From positions 1 through 51,674 of the forward strand of contig JBELBV010000011.1 in NCBI GenBank assembly GCA_042095135.1: DNA of 51,674 nucleotides. Reading direction: 5' to 3'. This stretch comes from UA16 sp042095135. GTDB taxonomy: Bacteria; Bacteroidota; Bacteroidia; Flavobacteriales_D; Sanyastnellaceae. Shown here piece after piece: positions 25,874 through 34,312 of the stretch. The stretch's first letter is position 1, and the number at the start of each line of letters is the position of its first letter. Below the pieces are notes generated by a model, which ran no database searches, was not told the DNA's origin, and saw only the letters and a list, made by a program, of their open reading frames with translations. The position numbers were made by a program, and so were the translations under genes.

Positions 25874-27153
25874 TTCAGGCCGTATTCTTTGATTTTGCGG
25901 TACAACGTCCGCTCAGAGATGCCCAGTTCAAGCGCGGCATATTTGCGCCGGTTTCGGTGCTTGGCGAGCGCCCTTCGGATCAACTCACGTTCTGAGTCCT
26001 GCAACGAGAGTACTTCCTCCACTTCTTGCGCCTCCTCAACATCGTCGTGGGACGATGCTGGGGTGGGTTGCAGTGATGATCCTCCTTGCCAGCGCGAAGG
26101 CGACCACTCGGTTTCAAACGCATCTTCGGCATCGGGCTCTGCGTCCTCCCGCCCAACCGGCAGTCCTTTCAGGGACGGCGGCGGCTGATTGAACACCCGC
26201 TGTGCGAGCTCTGGACTCACGTGCGACGCATCGCTTTGCATGAGGTCGTAAACGAGTTTTTTGAGGTCTTGCATTTCCTGGCGCATGTCAAACAATACCT
26301 TGTACAGGATTTCGCGCTCGTTCAAGTTTGAAGCTGCATCGGGCGCTTCCCGCATGGGCAATCGGCTCCGGTGCGATTCGGGCAAATAACTGAGCAAGGT
26401 ATCCGCATCAATCCGGCGTTCGATCTCCAAAATGGACATCTGCTCCGTGGTGTTTTTCAGCTGGCGAATGTTGCCGGGCCAAGGGTAATTTTCCAGCACC
26501 TCAACAGCATCTTCAGCCAGCGAAAGCGGCGGCATTTGGTATTGCTCAGAAAAGTCGGTGGTGAACTTGCGGAAGAGCAAATGAATATCTCCGGCACGCG
26601 CGCGCAGCGGCGGCACGTCAATCGGCACCTGACTCAGACGGTAATACAGATCTTCACGGAATTGACCGCGTTGAATGGCATTGGCAAAATCCACGTTGGT
26701 CGCAGCGACCACTCGGACATCAGTTTTCTGCACCTTGGACGAACCGACGCGGATGAATTCGCCTGTTTCCAAGACGCGCAACAAACGCACTTGCGTCGTC
26801 AAGGGCAGTTCGGCGACCTCATCGAGAAAAATGGTTCCACCGTTGGCTTCTTCGAAATAGCCTTTGCGGGATTCAGTGGCTCCCGTGAACGCCCCTTTTT
26901 CATGGCCGAACAGTTCGCTGTCGATTGTTCCTTCCGGAATGGCACCACAGTTGACGGCAATGAGCGGACCGTGCTTGCGGCGTGAAAAGTGATGAACCAC
27001 GCGCGGCATCACCTCTTTTCCCACACCACTTTCTCCGAGCACGAGAACAGACAGGTCGGTCGGTGCCACCTGCGACGCCACCGTTACCGCACGGTCCAAC
27101 GCCGGGCTCGTCCCGATGATGCCAAATCGCCGTTTGATTGAAAGTGCATCCAT
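25870..27153 (-). CDS. Sigma-54 interacting transcriptional regulator without receiver domain
   Basis: A 427-residue AAA+ activator. The ATPase domain starts almost at the N-terminus: Walker A GESGVGKE at 40-47, the sigma-54 contact loop GAFTGA at 87-92 and Walker B IFLDEVAEL just after 105. A Fis-type helix-turn-helix is at about 395-425 (RRKYAALELGISERTLYRKIKEYGL). There is no N-terminal receiver, PAS or GAF domain, so activity must be controlled in another way. The linker 290-380 is acidic and low in complexity. It sits in an operon between miaB and lptE, and its targets are unknown. Confidence 0.93.
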   Translation of the reverse strand: MDALSIKRRFGIIGTSPALDRAVTVASQVAPTDLSVLVLGESGVGKEVMPRVVHHFSRRKHGPLIAVNCGAIPEGTIDSELFGHEKGAFTGATESRKGYFEEANGGTIFLDEVAELPLTTQVRLLRVLETGEFIRVGSSKVQKTDVRVVAATNVDFANAIQRGQFREDLYYRLSQVPIDVPPLRARAGDIHLLFRKFTTDFSEQYQMPPLSLAEDAVEVLENYPWPGNIRQLKNTTEQMSILEIERRIDADTLLSYLPESHRSRLPMREAPDAASNLNEREILYKVLFDMRQEMQDLKKLVYDLMQSDASHVSPELAQRVFNQPPPSLKGLPVGREDAEPDAEDAFETEWSPSRWQGGSSLQPTPASSHDDVEEAQEVEEVLSLQDSERELIRRALAKHRNRRKYAALELGISERTLYRKIKEYGLK

Positions 27154-27163
27154 GGCGAGGTGT

Positions 27164-28627
27164 TTAAGCGACGGCGGGTTCGTCAGTGATGGTCCCTAAC
27201 AGAGTGACCGTGGTGCAGTCGTGGACATGGACGTTTACGTACGTGCCGGGTTGTGCATCCCCTTTCGGAAAGACCACGACACTGTTGTACGTCGTGCGTC
27301 CGAAGTAATCCGAATCGCTCTTCTTCGAGGTTCCTTCAACAAGCACTCGGTACGTTTGACCGACAAGCGCCTTGGTACGTTCGGCACCATGCACCTTTTG
27401 GAGGGCAATAATTTCTTGCAATCGACGGCTCTTGACCTCATCCGGAACGTCGTTTTCAAACTTGCGCTGGGCCAGCGTTCGCGGACGCTCGCTGTACTGG
27501 AACATGTAGGCCATTTCGTATTGCACGGATTTCATCAGGCTCAGCGTGTCCTGATGCTCCTCTTCCGTCTCGCCGCAGAACCCTGCGATGATATCGGTTG
27601 AAATCCCGCAATCTGGCATGATACGGCGAATCGCATCGATGCGCTCGAGGTACCACTCCCGGGTGTAGCCGCGGTTCATTCGCTTCAGGTTGTCACTGTT
27701 TCCAGACTGCACGGGGAGGTGGATGTACTTGCAAATATTTTCGTGGCGCGCCATCGCATGGAGCACATCATCGGTCATATCCTTGGGGTGGCTCGTCGAA
27801 AAACGGATGCGCAAATCCGGGTGAACTGCTGCCACGCGCTCCATCAATTCGGCAAATCGCACCACAGGCTGGCTTTCATCTTTGACGTTCCCTTTGTTGT
27901 CGATATTCCATTTGTAGCTGTCCACGTTCTGGCCCAGCAACGTCACCTCGCGGTAGCCCGCCTCAAACAATTCATGGGCTTCGCGCACAATGCTTTCGGG
28001 ATCCCGGCTGCGCTCGCGGCCTCGGGTAAACGGAACCACACAGAAGCTGCACATGTTGTCACAGCCCCGCATGATGCTGATGAAGGCCGTGACTCCATTT
28101 GAATCCAACCGCACCGGGCTGATTTCTGCGTAGGTTTCTTCTCGGCTCAACAACACGTTCACTGCCTTTTGTCCGCCGTGCACTTGGTCCACCAGATTGG
28201 GGATGTCACGGTAGGCGTCCGGGCCGACCACTAAATCGACTAATTTTTCTTGCTCCAGCAACGACTCCTTCAACCGTTCTGCCATGCAACCCAGCACCCC
28301 AACTACCAGCTCCGGCCGGTCTTTCTTTGCTTTCTTGAATTGGCGCAGGCGGCTGCGAACGCGTTGCTCTGCGTTCTCTCGAATGGCGCAGGTGTTCAAC
28401 AGGATCAAATCAGCTTCCTGCTCATCGCGTGTGGTAGCAAAACCCGCTTCGTTGAGGATGCTCGCCACGATTTCCGAATCACTGAAGTTCATCTGGCACC
28501 CATAGCTCTCCAAATAGAGCTTGCGCCCATTCGAAGGCGTGCTTGAAATCACGGTGGGCGAACCCTGCAGCGATTCGTGCATGAGTTCGTGGTTGTGTTC
28601 CTGTGGATGCGAGGATTCGTTGGCCAT
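27164..28627 (-). CDS. miaB: tRNA-2-methylthio-N6-dimethylallyladenosine synthase
   Basis: A 487-residue radical SAM methylthiotransferase acting on A37 of tRNAs that read UNN codons. The UPF0004 domain has three conserved Cys (YGCQMN, NTCAIREN, LGCMAE). The radical SAM cluster is CDNMCSFC, and a TRAM domain is at the C-terminus (QTYRVLVEGTSKKSD). The ATG at 28627 is preferred, because the frame-extending codon upstream is TTG. It is the first gene of the miaB-activator-lptE-TPR-secG operon, with a promoter candidate about 20 bases upstream. The N-terminal 40 residues, rich in His and Ser, are extra. Confidence 0.97.
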   Translation of the reverse strand: MANESSHPQEHNHELMHESLQGSPTVISSTPSNGRKLYLESYGCQMNFSDSEIVASILNEAGFATTRDEQEADLILLNTCAIRENAEQRVRSRLRQFKKAKKDRPELVVGVLGCMAERLKESLLEQEKLVDLVVGPDAYRDIPNLVDQVHGGQKAVNVLLSREETYAEISPVRLDSNGVTAFISIMRGCDNMCSFCVVPFTRGRERSRDPESIVREAHELFEAGYREVTLLGQNVDSYKWNIDNKGNVKDESQPVVRFAELMERVAAVHPDLRIRFSTSHPKDMTDDVLHAMARHENICKYIHLPVQSGNSDNLKRMNRGYTREWYLERIDAIRRIMPDCGISTDIIAGFCGETEEEHQDTLSLMKSVQYEMAYMFQYSERPRTLAQRKFENDVPDEVKSRRLQEIIALQKVHGAERTKALVGQTYRVLVEGTSKKSDSDYFGRTTYNSVVVFPKGDAQPGTYVNVHVHDCTTVTLLGTITDEPAVA

Positions 28628-28647
28628 GGTTGCAATCAAGTAGACTG

Positions 28648-28655
28648 CAAATGTA
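28648..28655 (-). promoter_or_regulatory. Candidate -7 promoter element for the miaB operon
   Basis: TACATTTG on the minus strand is a full match to TAnnTTTG and lies 20 bases before the miaB ATG. The same octamer precedes the TPP riboswitch. No good -33 TTG is seen. Confidence 0.5.
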
Positions 28656-28667
28656 CGGATTCCATGG

Positions 28668-28689
28668 AAAAAACTGACAGTTTGTCAGT
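28668..28689 (-). terminator. Terminator after the small membrane protein gene
   Basis: On the minus strand the hairpin ACTGACA-AAC-TGTCAGT is followed directly by six T. The stem is short (7 bp) and AT-balanced, so strength is uncertain. As a perfect inverted repeat close to the miaB promoter it could also be an operator. Confidence 0.6.
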
Positions 28690-28706
28690 CCTTAACAAAA
28701 CCAGCG

Positions 28707-28904
28707 CTATGCGCCGAACAGCCCCTTGGCAATCAGGTAGGGAATCAAGATGTACAAAATGGAATCGCGGATCAGGTAGTACATGAAGACCGCCACCACC
28801 AATTTCCAGCCGTAATTCTTTACCAGGCCTTTGAAGCCCTGCTCTTTGAAAACCTTGCGGTATTCTTTGCCCTTCTCCTTCGAAAAAATCGATTTCAACC
28901 CCAT
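28707..28904 (-). CDS. Small membrane protein
   Basis: A 65-residue protein with a basic, Lys-rich N-terminal half (FSKEKGKEYRKVFKEQGFKG) and one or two hydrophobic helices at about 33-62 (VVAVFMYYLIRDSILYILIPYLI). It starts at ATG 28904, 15 bases after the stop of the GT-C gene, and ends before a hairpin with a T-run. The clear amphipathic-to-membrane pattern and tight spacing support a real gene. I do not recognise the family. Confidence 0.65.
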   Translation of the reverse strand: MGLKSIFSKEKGKEYRKVFKEQGFKGLVKNYGWKLVVAVFMYYLIRDSILYILIPYLIAKGLFGA

Positions 28905-28919
28905 GGATGACGCTTGGCG

Positions 28920-30542
28920 CTATTGATTCTTGACCGCGTTTTGCGTTTGCAAATTTGCGTCAGAATTCAACAAATCGAACACGCGGAAGTTTCCCAGTTG
29001 TGTCATTTGTTGGGTCAACCAACGGCTCTCTTTGTGGGCTTCATACCAATCGGGATCGTTGCACACCAGGTAGGAGGCCCCTTTGCCCACATAAAAGGCA
29101 ACGCGCTCTTCACCTTGAAAGGCGTCATCGTACAAGTCGGTAAACCCCTTTTGATCCATCAAACTCAAAGAGATGTTGGGACTAGGGTCAGTCACTGAAA
29201 GCACCAAGTCCTCACGTTCAATCCCCACCGATCGCAGGACGCCGGTCCACTCGCTCACCTGACCGAAGCGCCGGTCCTGGTCCCAGTGGAACCAAGCCCA
29301 AATGTCGCGCTCCCGCGACGGCACCACTTGTTCGTACAACCACCCACCAATCGGGCGGTGTTTCATCCGTGTTCGCAACCCAGCGTCGACCAGTTGCAGC
29401 ACCAGCGCGGCCATAAAGACCATCCATACCATGCGCTTCCCCTTCCTTTCTTCACTCCTCCAACAATTGACCGCCCAAACACCGGCAACGGGAACCCCCA
29501 CCTGCAATTCGATCAAGTAGTAATCGTGGACGTTCAGGTTTTCGAACCACAACACACTGTAGGCGAACGACGCCACCGCTAGCAGCCCAGCCGAAGCGTT
29601 GGCCCACCTCGTGTTTCGGGTGGGCCTACTCACCGATCGCACAACCGAAGCAGCAAGCGCGGCTCCGACAAGCATCAACACATACGGATGGTACCAGTGC
29701 GGTAAAACATCTTCGCGAAAAGCGCGCCACGTGGCATCGATTGAATCAGCTTCCCAGAGCGGCCGGATGGTCGTTAAGAAATACACGCTCTCGTTTTGGC
29801 TGTTGAGCCATTTGGTCCAAACCACCCACGTCACTCCGATGGCTACAGGAATGCTGAGCGACACCGCCCATCGCCACCACCGCTTGGTTCCAAATACGGC
29901 CAGCGCCGGTGGAATCAGACCAATTACCAGCGTGGGACGAAACAACAACGCCAAGGAAAAAGCCAAGATCATCCACCCTTGCGCCCTTCGATTCATGCAG
30001 TCCGAGCGCCACCATTTATACGCTTCCCACCACCCGATATACACCAAGCCCAATCCCGCGGCATTGACCAAATAATTGGGGCCGTAAAACGCCATGAGTC
30101 CCGATGCCATCGTAAACCACGTCACCACAAGTGCACTGCGTAGCGATGCAAATTGACTCAGTGTGCGGAACAGACACCAGCAACCGAGGAGCAAAAGCGC
30201 CAAATGGGTCCATCGGAGGGTCCATGGCTGAAGCCCGATGGCTTTCCAGAGTTTGCCATTGATGAAATACGTCAGTGGAAATTCGCCAACGGCCTCTCCT
30301 CCGACTGTGCCGTGCTGGAAATGAATCGCTGGTTGGAACAATCCGCGCGGCTCCACCGCGTAGTTCAAGGCCATCGAATAGGCATCGCATTGGCGCCACT
30401 GGTGCATTCCATAAGGCAATTTGTCCCAGACGTGCCCCAAATCGTAAACCGCGAAAATCAACAACAACGCTCCGAACCAAAACATCATTTTGGCTTTGAA
30501 ATCCACACGGGAAATGGAAGAAGTTGCGGCGTTTTCGCTCAT
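28920..30542 (-). CDS. GT-C fold membrane glycosyltransferase-like protein
   Basis: A 540-residue inner membrane protein with around ten hydrophobic helices. The first loop holds GMHQWRQCDAYSMALNY (about residue 45), which matches the conserved motif of ArnT/PMT-like (family 39) glycosyltransferases. The last 130 residues are soluble and extracytoplasmic. Such enzymes move sugars from lipid carriers onto lipids or proteins; acceptor and donor are not evident here. It is divergent from topA with 93 bases between, and co-transcribed with the small membrane protein. Confidence 0.7.
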   Translation of the reverse strand: MSENAATSSISRVDFKAKMMFWFGALLLIFAVYDLGHVWDKLPYGMHQWRQCDAYSMALNYAVEPRGLFQPAIHFQHGTVGGEAVGEFPLTYFINGKLWKAIGLQPWTLRWTHLALLLLGCWCLFRTLSQFASLRSALVVTWFTMASGLMAFYGPNYLVNAAGLGLVYIGWWEAYKWWRSDCMNRRAQGWMILAFSLALLFRPTLVIGLIPPALAVFGTKRWWRWAVSLSIPVAIGVTWVVWTKWLNSQNESVYFLTTIRPLWEADSIDATWRAFREDVLPHWYHPYVLMLVGAALAASVVRSVSRPTRNTRWANASAGLLAVASFAYSVLWFENLNVHDYYLIELQVGVPVAGVWAVNCWRSEERKGKRMVWMVFMAALVLQLVDAGLRTRMKHRPIGGWLYEQVVPSRERDIWAWFHWDQDRRFGQVSEWTGVLRSVGIEREDLVLSVTDPSPNISLSLMDQKGFTDLYDDAFQGEERVAFYVGKGASYLVCNDPDWYEAHKESRWLTQQMTQLGNFRVFDLLNSDANLQTQNAVKNQ

Positions 30543-30582
30543 GTTCTCGGCGTGAAATTACACCCTCTGCTCAGAACACAAT

Positions 30583-30614
30583 TTGCTCGAATTGAAATTC
30601 CGTCCCTTTCTTTG
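30583..30614 (+). promoter_or_regulatory. Candidate topA promoter
   Basis: TTG at 30583-30585 is followed after 21 bases by TTTCTTTG at 30607-30614, one mismatch from TAnnTTTG. The spacing is right and the leader would be about 15 bases. Confidence 0.45.
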
Positions 30615-30635
30615 CGTTCGATTTCAAGCCAGCAC

Positions 30636-32951
30636 ATGTCAAAAAATTTAGTCATCGTCGAGTCCCCTGCAAAGGCCAAAACCATCGAAGGTTACCTGGG
30701 CAAAGACTTCGTAGTCAAAAGCAGTTACGGGCACATCCGGGACCTTCCCAAGGGCAGCGAAAGCGTGGATGTGGAAAAGGGATTTGAGCCCAAATATGTG
30801 GTGGCTGACGACAAAAAACAGCTCGTCAAGGAATTAAAGCAAGCTGCTTCCAAGGCAGAAGTGGTATGGCTCGCCACGGATGAGGACCGCGAGGGAGAAG
30901 CCATTTCGTGGCACTTATATGAGACGTTGAAACTCAAGCCGGAATCCACAAAGCGCATTGTCTTCTCGGAGATCACCAAAACGGCCATCCTCAAGTCGAT
31001 TGAAAACCCCCGAACAGTAGACGTCAATTTGGTAAATGCCCAACAGGCTCGACGGATCTTAGATCGACTGGTGGGCTTTGACTTGAGCCCCGTGCTGTGG
31101 AAGAAAGTAAAACCCGGGCTGAGTGCGGGTCGCGTGCAAAGTGTTGCTGTGCGCATTATCGTAGAGCGAGAACGCGAGATTGCCGGTTTCCAACCCGTAG
31201 CTGATTTCCGTGTGGTGGGCGAGTTCACCGTCGACAGACTCACCATCAAGGCACCATTGAACCAGCGGTTCAAAACCGAAGCCGATGCCAACGCCTTCTT
31301 GACCGATTGCATTGAAGCGGAATACTCTGTGAAGTCACTCGTCACCAAACCCACGAAACGCAAGCCGGCGGCACCGTTTACGACGTCAACCTTGCAACAA
31401 GAAGCCTCGCGAAAGCTCGGCTTCTCCGTGTCACGCACCATGCGCGTTGCCCAGGGCCTCTACGAAAGCGGACTCATCACATACATGCGTACGGACAGTA
31501 CCAACTTGAGTGACCTCGCCCTGAAGCAAACCAAACAAGTCATCACGGACGAATACGGCGAAAAGTACTCCAACCCCAAGCAATACACCGGCAAGAAAGC
31601 CAAAGGAGCGCAAGAAGCGCACGAGGCCATTCGTCCGTCCGATCTGGGTCGCAAGTCCATGACCGGTGAACGCGACCAAGAACGCCTGTACGACCTGATT
31701 TGGAAACGCACCGTTTCCTCACAGATGGCGGAAGCGGAATTGGAAAACACCACCGCGACCATCGACGTTTCGACCCGCGAGGAAAATTTTGCTGCGAAAG
31801 GTCAGGTCATCACCTTCGATGGCTTCCTCAAGGTTTACCTAGAAGGTAAGGACGATGAGGGCGACGACAAGGAACAAGAGGGCCGCTTGCCCGCCATGAA
31901 AGAAGGGCAAACATTGCCCTGCACGAGCATTGTGGCCACCGAGCGGTTTTCGAAGCACGCACCTCGTTACACGGAAGCCAGCTTGGTGAAGCGATTGGAG
32001 GAGTTGGGGATCGGAAGGCCTTCAACTTATGCCCCAACGATTTCAACGGTCCAGAAGCGTGGGTACGTCGAAAAGGGCGACCGCGACGGGACGCCGCGTG
32101 ATTTCCGCGTTTTGACCTTGAACAACAGCCAAGTCGACGCGAAGACCGAAACCGAAAACACTGGGGTCGAGCGCTCCAAGCTCTTTCCTACCGATATCGG
32201 CATGGTCGTAAACGACTTCTTGCTTCAGCACTTTGACAACATCATGGATTTCAACTTCACCGCTGAAGTGGAGGAGAAATTTGACGTCATCGCACAAGGC
32301 CAATTGGATTGGCGTATCATGCTCAAGGATTTCTACCACGGCTTCAAAAAAGACGTGGACAACACCCAAGAAAACGCGGAGCGCGCATCGGGGGAGCGCA
32401 TCTTGGGCCCGCACCCCGAGAGTGGAAAAACCATCTTGGTGCGCATTGGTCGGTACGGCCCGCTCGCGCAAATCGGCGATCCCGATGACGAAAAGAAAGA
32501 ATTCGCTTCGCTGTTAAAGACCCAAAGCCTGGAAACCATCACCCTGGAGGAGGCCTTGGACCTATTCAAGTTACCAAGGCGACTGGGCGAACACGAAGGC
32601 AAGGTGGTGACCGCGGCCATTGGTCGGTTCGGCCCTTACGTCCGGTACGACGGAACATTCGTGTCGCTTAAAGCCGCGGACGGGGACGATCCTTACACGG
32701 TGACATTGGCGCGGGCGATTGAATTAATTGTTGCCAAAAAGGCGGCCGACGCCAAAGCCTTGATCAAGGTCTTTGAAGAAGACGAAACCGTGCGCATCCT
32801 AGAGGGTCGTTACGGACCGTACATCAAAGCCGGCAAGAAAAACGTCACCATCCCAAAGACCGAAGACCCCGGTTCGATCACGTGGGAACGCGCCCAAGAA
32901 TTGATCGAAGAGGCGGCGAAACGCCCGAAAGGCCGCCGCCGAAAGAGCTGA
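30636..32951 (+). CDS. topA: DNA topoisomerase I
   Basis: A 771-residue type IA topoisomerase that relaxes negative supercoils. The ATG at 30636 (MSKNLVIVESPAKAKTIEGYL) is the family start; the longer frame would run through the divergent GT-C gene. The Toprim domain has Glu9 and the DEDREGE motif with Asp82 and Asp84, and the catalytic tyrosine is Tyr283 in GLITYMRTDS. Zinc fingers are absent. The C-terminus instead has several GRYGP/GRFGP repeats and a basic end (KGRRRKS), as usual in Bacteroidota. It is followed 80 bases later by the arginase-fold gene. Confidence 0.97.
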   Translation: MSKNLVIVESPAKAKTIEGYLGKDFVVKSSYGHIRDLPKGSESVDVEKGFEPKYVVADDKKQLVKELKQAASKAEVVWLATDEDREGEAISWHLYETLKLKPESTKRIVFSEITKTAILKSIENPRTVDVNLVNAQQARRILDRLVGFDLSPVLWKKVKPGLSAGRVQSVAVRIIVEREREIAGFQPVADFRVVGEFTVDRLTIKAPLNQRFKTEADANAFLTDCIEAEYSVKSLVTKPTKRKPAAPFTTSTLQQEASRKLGFSVSRTMRVAQGLYESGLITYMRTDSTNLSDLALKQTKQVITDEYGEKYSNPKQYTGKKAKGAQEAHEAIRPSDLGRKSMTGERDQERLYDLIWKRTVSSQMAEAELENTTATIDVSTREENFAAKGQVITFDGFLKVYLEGKDDEGDDKEQEGRLPAMKEGQTLPCTSIVATERFSKHAPRYTEASLVKRLEELGIGRPSTYAPTISTVQKRGYVEKGDRDGTPRDFRVLTLNNSQVDAKTETENTGVERSKLFPTDIGMVVNDFLLQHFDNIMDFNFTAEVEEKFDVIAQGQLDWRIMLKDFYHGFKKDVDNTQENAERASGERILGPHPESGKTILVRIGRYGPLAQIGDPDDEKKEFASLLKTQSLETITLEEALDLFKLPRRLGEHEGKVVTAAIGRFGPYVRYDGTFVSLKAADGDDPYTVTLARAIELIVAKKAADAKALIKVFEEDETVRILEGRYGPYIKAGKKNVTIPKTEDPGSITWERAQELIEEAAKRPKGRRRKS

Positions 32952-33031
32952 ACAGAATATCACCGAGTCGGTGTCAGCAACCTTTCTGGTTTTCAGCGCT
33001 TCCACCGCTGTAATCCGCGAAATTGCCTTCC

Positions 33032-34192
33032 ATGTTGGATGGCATTTACGACCTGTTTGAATCGGTAACCACACCGCATTACAGCAATGCGGAAGGCTCC
33101 CAGCGCATCGCCGAACGCATCGACGTTCATCAATTCGATCACCGTCCAGAGTTGGAAGGTGCGCGCGTTGCGCTATTCGGCGTGATGGATGGGCGAAAGA
33201 GCGGCGACAACGAAGGGTGCAGTGAGGGCCCTGGACAGATTCGTGAAGTACTGTACCGCTTGACGCCACATGCCCATTGGCAGACCACCATTGACCTCGG
33301 CGACCTGAGGCCTGGAGCCACGGAGGCCGACACGGCCGCTGCGGTGCAATCCGTCGTCGCCGAATTGACGCAGCAAGGCATCATTCCCGTCGTGCTCGGT
33401 GGCGGACAGGACCTGACCACCGCCCTGTACCTCGCCCTTCAGCCCTTCGGCAAACCGGTCCAATTGGTCACCCTCGATTCCCGGCTTGATTTTGGCGCTG
33501 ACCCCGACCAAGGCACGTCGCGAAACTTCATGAACGACATCATCCTGCACGAGCCGAACTACCTGTTTAATTACACGAATGTCGGCCACCAGGGGTACCT
33601 CACCGACCCCGATACGCTCGAGTTGCTCGACAAAATGCAGTTCGAGAGCATCCGGCTCGGTGAGATCAACCGCAATCCGGCATTGATGGAGCCAGTCTTG
33701 CGCGATGCCGACCTCATCTCCATTGACACATCTGTCATTCAGGGCTCTGACCACGTCGCGCACGCCGAAGCGGGTCCCAACGGCATCGATGCCCGCACCA
33801 TGTGCCAACTGGCGCGTTATGCCGGCATGAGCGACCAGATGAAAGTCATTGGTATTTTCGAGCACAACCCCGACCTCGACAACCGCAACTTGGGCGCCCA
33901 ACTCATCGGCCAGGTCGTGTGGCATGTGCTCGACGGTATTTACGCTCAAAAATCCGACTACCCAAAGTGCGGTTTGAACGAGTATGCGCGCTACGTGGTG
34001 GACTTGAGTGACGTGGAACAAGCCGTGGTTTTCTACAAATCCAGCAAAAGCGACCGGTGGTGGATGGAAGTGCCATTCCCTGGCCAAAAGACCGGAGCAC
34101 ACATCGTCGGGTGTGCCTACGAGGATTACCTCGAAGCCAGCGCCGGAAAGATGCCGGATCGGTGGTGGAAAACCTTGCAAAAACTCAATTGA
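33032..34192 (+). CDS. Arginase/formimidoylglutamase-fold protein with degraded metal site
   Basis: A 386-residue protein of the ureohydrolase fold. The family places are recognisable: VLGGGQD (122-127), TLDSRLDFG (from 147) and SIDTSVIQGSD (230-240). The metal ligands expected there are largely lost. His of GGxH is Gln126, the His of DxHxD is Arg151, and the second Asp of SxDxDxxDP is Ser234; Asp149, Asp153 and Asp232 remain. The binuclear manganese centre therefore cannot form in the usual way. Database-style names such as formimidoylglutamase would be misleading. It lies between topA and the T9SS operon, on the same strand. Confidence 0.85.
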   Translation: MLDGIYDLFESVTTPHYSNAEGSQRIAERIDVHQFDHRPELEGARVALFGVMDGRKSGDNEGCSEGPGQIREVLYRLTPHAHWQTTIDLGDLRPGATEADTAAAVQSVVAELTQQGIIPVVLGGGQDLTTALYLALQPFGKPVQLVTLDSRLDFGADPDQGTSRNFMNDIILHEPNYLFNYTNVGHQGYLTDPDTLELLDKMQFESIRLGEINRNPALMEPVLRDADLISIDTSVIQGSDHVAHAEAGPNGIDARTMCQLARYAGMSDQMKVIGIFEHNPDLDNRNLGAQLIGQVVWHVLDGIYAQKSDYPKCGLNEYARYVVDLSDVEQAVVFYKSSKSDRWWMEVPFPGQKTGAHIVGCAYEDYLEASAGKMPDRWWKTLQKLN

Positions 34193-34250
34193 TTCTGGGC
34201 CTCGCACCTCAGATTTGCAGCCCGAGAATTCACAAGTTTTAGAATTTCTC

Positions 34251-34258
34251 TATATTAG
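34251..34258 (+). promoter_or_regulatory. Candidate -7 promoter element of the T9SS operon
   Basis: TATATTAG differs at one place from TAnnTTTG and lies in the AT-rich part of the 120-base gap before porP, giving a leader of about 48 bases. No TTG is found at ideal -33 spacing. Confidence 0.4.
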
Positions 34259-34312
34259 CGTTCTTGGGGATTCTACCTCAAGAAAAAACCTGCTGTAAAT
34301 CAACTAGTTAAC

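Noticed and set aside
30153..30635. N-terminal extension of topA by 161 codons
   Set aside because: It would run through the divergent GT-C gene, and the family start is the ATG at 30636.
32961..32975. Hairpin CACCG-AGT-CGGTG after topA as terminator
   Set aside because: The 5 bp stem is not followed by a T-run and the next gene is on the same strand.
33173..34207. Open frame of 344 codons opposite the arginase-fold gene
   Set aside because: Antisense shadow; the plus-strand frame carries the recognisable fold motifs.
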